A stretch of DNA of 64,000 bases from Levilactobacillus enshiensis. Its GTDB lineage: Bacteria; Bacillota; Bacilli; Lactobacillales; Lactobacillaceae. Every line of letters begins with the position of its first letter. Within the stretch, counting starts at the first letter, position 1. The DNA is taken from assembly GCF_007115095.1 (NCBI RefSeq), contig NZ_SULH01000012.1, positions 50,339-114,338 of the forward strand. Reading direction: 5' to 3'. The notes under the pieces were generated by a model. That model was given only the letters and a program-made list of their open reading frames with translations. It had not been told where the DNA came from and ran no database searches. Shown here piece after piece: positions 19,157 through 27,633 of the stretch. The position numbers and the translations under genes are program-made.

Positions 19157-19855
19157 TTAAAATGTGACTTTAATCTCTTCTGCTGGCTTACCAGGAACAA
19201 CCTGGTGCGTCTCACGAATATGTAAGATAGCAGAGATTGCTTGGAAGTTAGGCCGGGCCATTTGGTCGTTTGGTTGTGAAACGGGCTCTGGAGAATCACC
19301 CTTTGCATAACGTGCCGCATTTTTCCCAATTTGACGGAACATTTTAGCATCGATAACGGGTGCCTCAGGGAATAATTCCAGGTTGTTTAGCGCTTCTTGA
19401 TCCTTCTGGTGAATGATCACAGTCCCTTTTGATTGAATCCCAATAGAGATTCCGGAACCTGACAGATGGTCAGCCTCTACGGCCATGAAGGAAACATCGG
19501 AGGTATCGTAGGCTTTAATGACCCGTGCTTTCAGCCCTTCCTCTTCAATCCCAGCAATAATCTGGCGAAGTGCCTCTTGATGGGAAACACCAGATTCAGT
19601 CTTCGTCAGCACTGTTGCGAATGCCGGGGCTACAGCAATTACAATTTCATCTTTAGAGTAGCCTGGCTTAGCTAAACCGATTGATTGGAACCAAGACACG
19701 TCCTTTTCCGGAACGGCATCGCCAGTGTATGAAGCGCTTTCAGAAGTAGCTACTGCACGACCCTTCTTCTGAAAATCAATAGTTTGGTCAGTTTGTGTTT
19801 GCGCTAAGACTTCACGGACAATTTTACGAACTAAGTTTTCATCAATTTCAGTCAT
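19157..19855 (-). CDS. pduD: propanediol/glycerol dehydratase medium subunit
   Basis: Beta subunit of the dehydratase, contributing to the cobalamin site. Start at the ATG at 19855 (AGGAGG 6-7 bases upstream), giving 232 residues. Residues 1-20 contain the classical encapsulation helix (IDENLVRKIVREVLAQT), followed by a linker and then the globular part from about residue 45 (SWFQSIGLAKPG, IVIAVAPAFATVLTKT, GISIGIQSKGTVIIHQ). Confidence 0.95.
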   Translation of the reverse strand: MTEIDENLVRKIVREVLAQTQTDQTIDFQKKGRAVATSESASYTGDAVPEKDVSWFQSIGLAKPGYSKDEIVIAVAPAFATVLTKTESGVSHQEALRQIIAGIEEEGLKARVIKAYDTSDVSFMAVEADHLSGSGISIGIQSKGTVIIHQKDQEALNNLELFPEAPVIDAKMFRQIGKNAARYAKGDSPEPVSQPNDQMARPNFQAISAILHIRETHQVVPGKPAEEIKVTF

Positions 19856-19871
19856 AAAAATACCTCCTCCC

Positions 19872-21548
19872 TTACATATCGAAGTGTTCTGGATCAATGA
19901 CTTGTGGAATATCCGTTACTTTCTTCCATTCTTCAGGATCATCGTAGAGCCGGTAACCGGTACCTGGTCCTTGGTAGTCATTTCCTTCATTGACAGCCGA
20001 TTCAACGTGCCACTTATCATCAAAAATGGCTGACGTCTGGAGATAATCCCCAACAACCTTTTGCTTTTGCAAGTTCAGAATGGCTTCTGCAACATCTTTA
20101 ACGTCGCCATCGACCAACGCCTTGATGACATCAACGGCCGTAATCCCTCTGTCCATCATGTCTTGGGCAGCCTTCATATCAGCAACCTTATCACGCTTAG
20201 GCATGTCTTCATGAACATCGGCATAGGTTGCAGCTTCAACTTCTTCGTCAGTAATTGCTGGTAACCCTAAACCTTTGAAGACAACCTGCAACGACTTAGC
20301 AGCCTTCCGACGAACATTAATGGCATCTTCTTCTTTAATTGAGTGAATCCCGAATGATTGCCCATAATCCCGTGATAGGAAGTGAATATCATCGTAGTCG
20401 TAAACGTCTTCGTTAGAACCGGCGAACGTGTTATCTGGGTTTGGTTCGGCACCATATCCGGAGCAGATAAAGTCAGTCCCACCAATGAATTGACCCATGA
20501 AACGCCAAGTCCGACGCATTGAGGAGTGAGAGAATGATTGGTCACTCCCAGTTGCGGCTTCCAGGTCATACATCATGCACAATAGGTTCTCACCTAAAAC
20601 TTCACGCAGTCCATTTGGAACAGCTGTTGGAATTGAAATACAACTGAGTGACCCATTTTGCAATCCTTGCACACCAGAAGCCTTCGCTAACAAAATGCAA
20701 CGTGCCTCCAAGTAGAGCATTGATTTACCTTCTGGGTACCCCATCAAAACTTCTGAACCAGAACCAGACGTAAAGCGCATCTTAATCCCACGAGAAGCAT
20801 AGCAAGATGCCAAGAACCCTTTAGACCAAGGCGTATCATCACCATCGGTAAATGAACGGTCAGTCCCATAAACAGAAATGGTTTCGGCGTAAGAGGTCAG
20901 CCCCCGCATCCCCAATTGCAGTTCAGTGGCTTCATCAACGGAGCATTGGTGAAGCACACCTGGCCGGCCAGTTTGTGACCCAACCAATACTGAAAGTGCG
21001 TTGAAAGGAGCATCCCGACTGACAGCCGTCGTCGTTTCTTCTTCAGCAAATCCTCTCAAGGCAGCTTCGGCAGCATCAGCAGCTAATTCGACTGGATTAT
21101 CGATGTAGTTGGTAACGTGACTTTGGTTAGCTGGCTTGCGCCGTTCACGCATCTTCTTAGCACCCATGATCATTTCACCAAAGTCAAGCTGACAGATAAC
21201 ATCTTGCCCCTTAGCAGGCGTCATCGCCGTCGTATATTTCAGGACTTCTTTATGAGAAACGTTTGGATCAATTAACATCTTAGCGATTTTAGCAGAATCC
21301 GTTGCCATTACTTTTTCAGCATTTTTAATGTTGATTCCGTAATTAGCAATGTACATATCAATCAAATCAAAGTCTTCGCGCTTTTTCCCGTCCATTTCGG
21401 TAATGATCCCATTTTCAACCTTAACACTTGGTTCAGGGTCATTAGGACTTTTCATGGCAACGAATCCTTCTTCAGGCCACTCTTTAACAATGACATCTTT
21501 GTTGATTGGACGCTGTTCTAGCTTTTCAAATCTTTTTTGACGTTTCAT
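19872..21548 (-). CDS. pduC: propanediol/glycerol dehydratase large subunit
   Basis: Catalytic alpha subunit (TIM barrel) that converts 1,2-propanediol to propionaldehyde, glycerol to 3-hydroxypropionaldehyde, and in lactobacilli also meso-2,3-butanediol to 2-butanone. The 558 residues compare with 554 in Salmonella. Visible conserved segments: KRFEKLEQRPINKDVIVKEW at the start, MTPAKGQDVICQLDFGEM near 125, SVLVGSQTGRPGVLHQCSVDE near 200, and SGSGSEVLMGYPEGKSMLYLE near 260. Subsrate preference cannot be decided by eye. Confidence 0.97.
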   Translation of the reverse strand: MKRQKRFEKLEQRPINKDVIVKEWPEEGFVAMKSPNDPEPSVKVENGIITEMDGKKREDFDLIDMYIANYGINIKNAEKVMATDSAKIAKMLIDPNVSHKEVLKYTTAMTPAKGQDVICQLDFGEMIMGAKKMRERRKPANQSHVTNYIDNPVELAADAAEAALRGFAEEETTTAVSRDAPFNALSVLVGSQTGRPGVLHQCSVDEATELQLGMRGLTSYAETISVYGTDRSFTDGDDTPWSKGFLASCYASRGIKMRFTSGSGSEVLMGYPEGKSMLYLEARCILLAKASGVQGLQNGSLSCISIPTAVPNGLREVLGENLLCMMYDLEAATGSDQSFSHSSMRRTWRFMGQFIGGTDFICSGYGAEPNPDNTFAGSNEDVYDYDDIHFLSRDYGQSFGIHSIKEEDAINVRRKAAKSLQVVFKGLGLPAITDEEVEAATYADVHEDMPKRDKVADMKAAQDMMDRGITAVDVIKALVDGDVKDVAEAILNLQKQKVVGDYLQTSAIFDDKWHVESAVNEGNDYQGPGTGYRLYDDPEEWKKVTDIPQVIDPEHFDM

Positions 21549-21575
21549 TAAGTAATCCTCCTTAGAATAAAGTTT

Positions 21576-22292
21576 TTACTGAATGTAGGAGGGATAATCG
21601 TTGGATGGTTTATCTCCCATTTGTCCCAGTAACTCTAGTCCACGTTCGCGAGCAGCAATGACGGCTTGACGCACTGCACCTGATTCGCCGCTGATGGTCA
21701 ATGTCCCTTCGTTGGAAGGACTTCCGTTATGACTTGGTGTTGCCACCGAAATAATGTTTACACCGGCGGTCTTCAATGCCGTATCTGCCATTACAATACC
21801 GATTGCTGCAGGGCAAGCGTTGATGATGCCGAAGGCTTTACCTTCTGCAGCACCCAAGGCCTCAGTCAGGCAACCAGCAGCCCGAGCAGTATACTGTAAT
21901 TCCACATAACCGGCAGCGTTCCCATACACATCGCCAAAGTAGTGATGGAGGTTCTCAAAGGTTACTTTAATCGCTTCACGTACATCTGATGGATCATAAC
22001 CACCAATGACGATCATGCAGCCTTGTCCCCCGCCACCTTTGGTATCATTTGTCCATTCAACGTCAATCACTTCAGTATTAGTGGACTTGACCCCTTCATC
22101 CATTGAAAAGAGTTGCGGCCCACCACCTGTACGGTCACTGACGATACCAATTACTGAATAATGCTTTTTAACGTGCATCTTTTCTAGGAGCTCTGGATCT
22201 ACGTTGGGAATACATAACCCAATTGTATCCCCAGCTGCATCAGCACCAACGAACTCCGGTGCGACACTGGTGGAATTCAAAAAGTCAATCAT
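21576..22292 (-). CDS. pduB: microcompartment shell protein PduB (short form)
   Basis: Trimeric tandem-BMC shell protein, 238 residues from the ATG at 22292 (GGGGG upstream). Two BMC repeats: GDTIGLCIPNVDPELLEKM near 20 onwards and GIINACPAAIGIVMADTAL near 155 onwards. In Salmonella the long PduB form has a 37-residue N-terminal extension that ties shell to core; here only the PduB'-like length is present. Another protein may do that linking, for instance the one at 13367. Confidence 0.93.
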   Translation of the reverse strand: MIDFLNSTSVAPEFVGADAAGDTIGLCIPNVDPELLEKMHVKKHYSVIGIVSDRTGGGPQLFSMDEGVKSTNTEVIDVEWTNDTKGGGGQGCMIVIGGYDPSDVREAIKVTFENLHHYFGDVYGNAAGYVELQYTARAAGCLTEALGAAEGKAFGIINACPAAIGIVMADTALKTAGVNIISVATPSHNGSPSNEGTLTISGESGAVRQAVIAARERGLELLGQMGDKPSNDYPSYIQ

Positions 22293-22348
22293 AAGACTGC
22301 CCCCTAATTTTTTGTAACAGAGAATTTTCAATCATATTGCTTATTACT

Positions 22349-22391
22349 AAAAAGGTTCTTATTTGTCCTCCACTCAAACAAAATAAGAACC
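22349..22391 (-). terminator. attenuator-like terminator between pduA and pduB
   Basis: On the minus strand GGTTCTTATTT (22391-22381) pairs with AAATAAGAACC (22364-22354) across a 16-base loop, and TTTTTA follows. It lies in the 117-base gap behind the first gene of the operon, so readthrough must be incomplete or controlled. Confidence 0.75.
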
Positions 22392-22409
22392 AATTTTAAT
22401 GACTATTCT

Positions 22410-22688
22410 TTATTCTTTGTGTGGAAGAATTTTCTCAACATCCGTATGTGGACGAGGGATGACATAACTGGAAACAACCTCACCGACGTTTCCTGCTGCT
22501 TGAACCCCTGCGTCTACGGCTGCCTTAACAGCACCAACGTCACCACGAACCATAGCAGTTACAAGACCAGCACCAATTTTCTGTTGGCCAATTAAGGCAA
22601 CGTTTGCAGCTTTGACCATTGCATCTGCTGCTTCAATTGAAGGTACTAAACCTCTCGTTTCAATCATTCCAAGCGCTTCTTGTTCCAT
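22410..22688 (-). CDS. pduA: microcompartment shell protein PduA
   Basis: Hexameric shell protein whose pore passes the diol substrate. 92 residues, single BMC domain: [20 protein letters not shown] at 4-23, [20 protein letters not shown] near 35-55, and [19 protein letters not shown] at the end. First gene of the operon, with a strong AGGAGG ribosome site, a cre candidate and a -10 box upstream, and a terminator-like hairpin behind it that would make it the most abundant transcript. Confidence 0.95.
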   Translation of the reverse strand: MEQEALGMIETRGLVPSIEAADAMVKAANVALIGQQKIGAGLVTAMVRGDVGAVKAAVDAGVQAAGNVGEVVSSYVIPRPHTDVEKILPHKE

Positions 22689-22717
22689 AAAGAAAGCCTC
22701 CTAATGTCAGTAAGCAT

Positions 22718-22732
22718 TTGAAAACGCTTACT
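22718..22732 (-). promoter_or_regulatory. cre candidate in the pduA leader
   Basis: TTGAAAACGCTTACT fits the CcpA operator consensus WTGNAANCGNWNNCW completely. It lies between the -10 box and the pduA ribosome site, a roadblock position. Confidence 0.6.
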
Positions 22733-22748
22733 TTTTTAATACACGGCT

Positions 22749-22754
22749 ATTATA
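22749..22754 (-). promoter_or_regulatory. -10 box of the pdu operon
   Basis: Minus strand TATAAT. No -35 consensus is present 16-18 bases upstream, as expected for an AraC-type activator-dependent promoter. Confidence 0.55.
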
Positions 22755-22776
22755 TAACAAGTGATTTAAATTTTCT

Positions 22777-22800
22777 TAGTCATTTTCATTTACAAATTAT
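22777..22800. promoter_or_regulatory. candidate PocR-binding region
   Basis: TAGTCAT (22777-22783) and ACAAATTAT (22792-22800) recur, in swapped order, at 24084-24090 and 24066-24074 upstream of the SDR promoter. Here they lie just upstream of the pdu -10 box. Shared words in two AT-rich regions are weak evidence. Confidence 0.3.
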
Positions 22801-22871
22801 GTCAGTTCACAAGATATTAGCTAATTTTTATACGAATATTTGATTTATGTCATAAAATAAGCTATTGTGTA

Positions 22872-22892
22872 GTCACTAACAAGGTTAGTGAC
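22872..22892 (+). repeat. inverted repeat in the pocR leader
   Basis: GTCACTAAC and GTTAGTGAC form a perfect 9-bp inverted repeat with a 3-base centre, 9 bases before the AAAGGAGA ribosome site. It could be an autoregulatory operator or a leader hairpin. Confidence 0.6.
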
Positions 22893-22912
22893 CTCTAAAA
22901 GGAGACTTTTTT

Positions 22913-23977
22913 ATGAATTTCAATTCACAAGAAACTCGTTACATCCGCATCAAGCAAATTCTAACTTTGTTTTATCAACTAACGAAGACCCACCTTACCT
23001 TCATTGACGCCTCACTACACCTTGTCACTGGTGATGGTGTGTTCTTAGATACCAATAAAGTTACCGCTTTCTTTCGCAAAAAAAATCTTTCACTATTTTT
23101 CCCCTTGATTACAAATGGCCAATTCAATGGCTTGTTTGTCACAAATAAGAATAATATTCCAGTTAACACGATTGCCTTACATCAGGACGCCTTGGAAAAT
23201 ATCGCCACTAGTGTCTTAAATGCCTATTACCAGGAAATCAATATTTTATCGCCTCTGACCAAAGAGGACCTAATGAAAACGCGTCAACTCCTCAACCTGG
23301 TTATCTCTGGCTCTCCAAATGAAGCTGAAAATACAGCTAGCAAGCTTAAACAAACGCTAGGTACCACCAATAGTAAAGGAATCAATGATATCGACATTGC
23401 ACTATCCTACATCGATCAGAATATCGATCAGAAGCTCACACTGGATACCGTTGCTAAAAACTCTTACTTATCGCCAGCATATTTGAGCCGTCTATTCAAA
23501 GAACACTTTAAAATCAACTTTTCTAGCTATATTCGCATTCGAAAGATTGCGCTTGCTCAGATACAATTGATTTCGACCGATCAACCCATTAGCGACATCT
23601 CAAGCACCATTGGATTTGCTCGAGCAAACTACTTCAACAAAGTGTTTAAAGAGACTACCAGTCTGACGCCTTTACAGTTCCGCAAACGGTATCGTGGCGC
23701 ACAAAAAATCTACACCATCAACCGTGACTTGGCATGGAATGACAATATTTCAGTTTATGCTGCATCCCAGCACTATTTTCAAAAAGAAGGAATTACCCTT
23801 AAAGAGAAAAGTATCAATGGTCGTCCGTGCATCGTTGCCATTAATGGTTTGTCCTCTCTAAGCAACACGAAGGGCTGGATCTACCTCGTAGATGGCATCC
23901 AACCTCAAATTTTTCCAAGCGAAACATACGTCAAAAACAAGTCCGTCATCCAGTGGATTTATGTCACGCTCTCCTAA
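22913..23977 (+). CDS. pocR: AraC-type activator with C-terminal DUF4430-like domain (PocR-like)
   Basis: Probable activator of the pdu operon, divergent from pduA. Residues 1-150 form a sensory domain of PocR/GupR type that I cannot resolve further. Residues 160-262 are a complete AraC double helix-turn-helix (LTLDTVAKNSYLSPAYLSRL, then ISDISSTIGFARANYFNKVF). Residues 265-354 are an additional domain ending INGLSS...GWIYLVDG...VIQWIYV. That matches the INGLAE...GWKYKVNG...VHWYF pattern of the secreted DUF4430 (transcobalamin C-domain-like) protein at 26892. A cytosolic copy of a corrinoid-associated domain on the regulator suggests direct cobalamin sensing (inference). AAAGGAGA precedes the ATG. 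Confidence 0.85.
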   Translation: MNFNSQETRYIRIKQILTLFYQLTKTHLTFIDASLHLVTGDGVFLDTNKVTAFFRKKNLSLFFPLITNGQFNGLFVTNKNNIPVNTIALHQDALENIATSVLNAYYQEINILSPLTKEDLMKTRQLLNLVISGSPNEAENTASKLKQTLGTTNSKGINDIDIALSYIDQNIDQKLTLDTVAKNSYLSPAYLSRLFKEHFKINFSSYIRIRKIALAQIQLISTDQPISDISSTIGFARANYFNKVFKETTSLTPLQFRKRYRGAQKIYTINRDLAWNDNISVYAASQHYFQKEGITLKEKSINGRPCIVAINGLSSLSNTKGWIYLVDGIQPQIFPSETYVKNKSVIQWIYVTLS

Positions 23978-23990
23978 CAAAATAGAATTT

Positions 23991-24037
23991 GACAGAATTA
24001 GCGGTGAAAATATGAAAATTTCACCGCTAATTTTGTC
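23991..24037 (+). terminator. terminator of pocR
   Basis: Stem GACAGAATTAGCGGTGAAA with TTTCACCGCTAATTTTGTC; a short ATTTT follows. Confidence 0.7.
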
Positions 24038-24065
24038 ATTTTGACGTTAAAAACGGAAAAAAATG

Positions 24066-24090
24066 ACAAATTATCATTGAAAATAGTCAT
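24066..24090. promoter_or_regulatory. second candidate PocR-binding region
   Basis: Contains ACAAATTAT and TAGTCAT, also found upstream of pduA. It lies about 165 bases upstream of the SDR -35 box. Confidence 0.25.
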
Positions 24091-24245
24091 CATTCTGCTA
24101 ACTTTTCTCCAGAGTAAAAACTGACTTTTTTTCACAATCTATCTTTTGCAACCGCTTACCGTCACGGCATTAACCGCCTTTCTTCCCACTTTTTCCGGCT
24201 GATCTTTTCTATGTAAAATGCTCAGAAATGCTGATTATACAAAAA

Positions 24246-24284
24246 AGAAAGCGCTTTACATACAATAATCGGGTGCTATATAAT
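24246..24284 (+). promoter_or_regulatory. promoter of the SDR-ldh unit with cre-like core
   Basis: TTTACA (24255-24260), an 18-base spacer and TATAAT (24279-24284) form a strong promoter. The -35 box overlaps the symmetrical AAAGCGCTTT (24248-24257), which resembles a cre but lacks the outer TG/CA. Confidence 0.6.
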
Positions 24285-24319
24285 ACCTTTGTAACAAACT
24301 TTAGAACGGAGGCTTTATA

Positions 24320-25078
24320 ATGGGACGTTTGCAAGGTAAGGTTGCACTGGTTACTGGTGGATCAAAGGGTATCGGCAAGTCCATCGTTGAACGTTTTGCC
24401 CAAGAAGGCGCTAAGGTCGTATTTACGGCGATTGAAAAAGAAGCTGGCGACTTATTGGAAAAGGAATTAATTCCAAACCGCTTGGTATTCATGCAACAAG
24501 ATGTTTCAAAAAAGGATGACTGGGACCGCGTCATCAACGCAACAATGAAAAGATTTGGTAAAATCAATATCATCGTAAATAACGCCGGCATCGGTGTCTT
24601 TTCTGATATTGAGAAAATGGATGAAAGAAATTGGAATTCTACGATTGGTGTTAACCTCACGGGAACGATGTGGGGGGTTAAGTATGGCATCAAAGTTATG
24701 AAAAATAATCATGAAAAGAATTCCATCATCAACCTTTGTTCCGTTGAAGGCTTGATTGGCGACCCAGACTTACTTGCCTACAATGCTTCCAAGGGTGGTG
24801 TCCGACTGATGACCAAGTCCGCTGCATTACATTGTGCTCGTGAAGGTTACGACATTCGGATTAACTCTGTCCATCCTGGTTATGTAAACACACCATTAGT
24901 TGAAAACCTTGAAAAGACTGATCCTAAGGTTGCAGATCACTTAGTTTCCTTGCATCCAATGGGTCGTTTAGCTGAACCAAGCGAAGTTGCAAATATGGCT
25001 TTATTCCTGGCATCAGACGAGTCATCATTTAGTACTGGTTCAGAATTCTTAGTCGATGGTGGCTACACCGCACAATAA
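24320..25078 (+). CDS. short-chain dehydrogenase, (R)-specific alcohol dehydrogenase type
   Basis: 252-residue classical SDR. Cofactor loop TGGSKGIGKS at 12-21, NNAG near 89, catalytic Ser with YNASKGG (Tyr/Lys near 156-160), and the C-terminal SGTEF-like VDGGYTAQ ending shared with the L. brevis (R)-alcohol dehydrogenase, whose last residue helps bind magnesium. Likely reduces an aldehyde or ketone made by the dehydratase (3-hydroxypropionaldehyde, propionaldehyde or 2-butanone) to the alcohol. No targeting helix at the N-terminus, so it is probably cytosolic. 80 bases upstream of the D-lactate dehydrogenase, under its own promoter. NADH versus NADPH preference is not resolved. Confidence 0.88.
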   Translation: MGRLQGKVALVTGGSKGIGKSIVERFAQEGAKVVFTAIEKEAGDLLEKELIPNRLVFMQQDVSKKDDWDRVINATMKRFGKINIIVNNAGIGVFSDIEKMDERNWNSTIGVNLTGTMWGVKYGIKVMKNNHEKNSIINLCSVEGLIGDPDLLAYNASKGGVRLMTKSAALHCAREGYDIRINSVHPGYVNTPLVENLEKTDPKVADHLVSLHPMGRLAEPSEVANMALFLASDESSFSTGSEFLVDGGYTAQ

Positions 25079-25107
25079 CAGGTGCCGACTAGTAACATCA
25101 TACTTAG

Positions 25108-26268
<1,161 letters not shown>

Positions 26269-26342
26269 TGTTTCATATCGTACAACGCCGTAGTTAATAA
26301 GCCTCCACTAAAACTAAAGGTTGTCTGTACGTCAAAAAATAA

Positions 26343-26390
26343 CCAAAAAGATATGGCACCCTCTAACTTGAGGATGCCATATCTTTTTGG
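26343..26390. terminator. bidirectional terminator between ldh and pduV
   Basis: Perfect stem CCAAAAAGATATGGCA / TGCCATATCTTTTTGG with a 16-base loop. Confidence 0.9.
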
Positions 26391-26461
26391 TTTCACAGAA
26401 CACAACTCAAAACGATACACTAAACGAACGACCGTTTTGAAGTGTTCCAAATGTAGCTCTA

Positions 26462-26890
26462 CTAATCATCTAGGAACTGGCGGAGCGCTTCCGTATGATC
26501 ACCAGTCAATGCAGACACCTTGAACAGCTGCTGTGCACCGGCTCTTTTCAGCTGGTCACTTGCCCAATCAATTGCAGCTTGATCGGCAATATCCGTCTTA
26601 GTGACTACCCCCACTACTGGGCGCGCAAACATTGTACTGAGCGCCTCCGGAAAGATTAAACGCTGATCTGTTGCGCTCTGCAGCATGACGACCACATCAA
26701 CATCCATCGCCGTTGTTGCTAAGCTCGTATACATTCGGCGATGCTCAATGTATTCACCTGGTGTATCAACAATGTTCTGATAAAATTCAAGCGCCTGTGT
26801 CTTGTCATAATGAATGGTCAGATCCTTCAGTCGTTGCAAAAGGGTCGTCTTACCACAGCCAATAGCGCCAATAAACATCGCTCGTTTCAT
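26462..26890 (-). CDS. pduV: PduV/EutP-like small GTPase
   Basis: 142-residue P-loop GTPase of the PduV/EutP family, which associates with the outside of the microcompartment in Salmonella. Walker A GAIGCGKTTLLQRL at 6-19, switch region TPGEYIEH near 40, and TKTDIADQ near 95 for base recognition. Start at the ATG at 26890, which directly follows the stop of the DUF4430 gene. It is thus the last gene of the cobalamin-uptake operon rather than of the pdu operon. Confidence 0.87.
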   Translation of the reverse strand: MKRAMFIGAIGCGKTTLLQRLKDLTIHYDKTQALEFYQNIVDTPGEYIEHRRMYTSLATTAMDVDVVVMLQSATDQRLIFPEALSTMFARPVVGVVTKTDIADQAAIDWASDQLKRAGAQQLFKVSALTGDHTEALRQFLDD

Positions 26891-26891
26891 A

Positions 26892-27614
26892 TTAGTACCC
26901 CGCTGTCGTGAAGTACCAGTGCACGTTGTCGCCATTAGTCACATGCTTGGCATTAGCGGCTTCGTCAATGAACTTACCGTTGACCTTATACTTCCAACCA
27001 CTGCCAACCTTCACGTCGTTTTCGGCAAGACCATTAATACTGCTGACGTATACGGCCACACCACTCTGGTAGACCAACTTCAACTTGGAAGCCTTCAATA
27101 CCGAGAAGGCCGTGGCATTCTTAGAAATAGCCACTGAGTCATTGAAGAACGTCTTCTTATAACCCGTCACGGTCAAATGGACTTTTCCCGTTGACTGCGA
27201 CTTAGACGATGACTTTTTAGTTGTCGTAGCTGCCTGCCGTTTAGTCGTCGGCTTGGTCACTTTTGCCGTCTTCTTGGCGGACCGCGTCGGTGCTACCTGC
27301 TTGGCTTTAACGCTAGCGGCACTGGCAGCTTGCTTGGTCGTTCGTTTGGCCTTTTTAGTGGTTCTGGTACGGGCCTTAGAACTAGCCTTACGCTTGGCAG
27401 ACGATGACTTTTGGTGGGCCTCCTTTTTGCTGACCACTTTTGCGGCTTGCGATGAGGAGGACGCCGATGATTGACTAGCAGATGAACGCTGACGCGATGA
27501 TGAATTCGTCTGTGGCGCCGTGGACTGCTGTGCGTGCTGTTGCATGGCCAATGCCGTTCCCATGGTGAAGATGGTGACGACGACCGCCACGATGATCCAG
27601 ACTGACTTTTTCAT
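26892..27614 (-). CDS. secreted transcobalamin C-domain-like (DUF4430) protein
   Basis: 240 residues. Residues 1-24 are a signal peptide or membrane anchor (MKKSVWIIVAVVVTIFTMGT). Residues 28-145 are a very basic Ser/Lys/Thr/Ala low-complexity stalk. Residues 146-240 form a DUF4430 domain (family named for the C-terminal domain of transcobalamin): KVHLTVTGYKKTF, VSSINGLAEND, GSGWKYKVNGKF, and GDNVHWYFTTAGY. The basic stalk suggests binding to the anionic wall. The neighbour encodes the likely alpha-barrel half, and the operon carries a B12-type ECF transporter, so capture of corrinoids outside the cell is the best guess. Confidence 0.82.
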   Translation of the reverse strand: MKKSVWIIVAVVVTIFTMGTALAMQQHAQQSTAPQTNSSSRQRSSASQSSASSSSQAAKVVSKKEAHQKSSSAKRKASSKARTRTTKKAKRTTKQAASAASVKAKQVAPTRSAKKTAKVTKPTTKRQAATTTKKSSSKSQSTGKVHLTVTGYKKTFFNDSVAISKNATAFSVLKASKLKLVYQSGVAVYVSSINGLAENDVKVGSGWKYKVNGKFIDEAANAKHVTNGDNVHWYFTTAGY

Positions 27615-27633
27615 GACTGACGCTCCTTAACCT

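Noticed and set aside
27253..27474. Hydrophobic plus-strand frame opposite the DUF4430 gene
   Set aside because: Antisense shadow of the Lys/Ser/Ala-rich stalk; no ribosome site.
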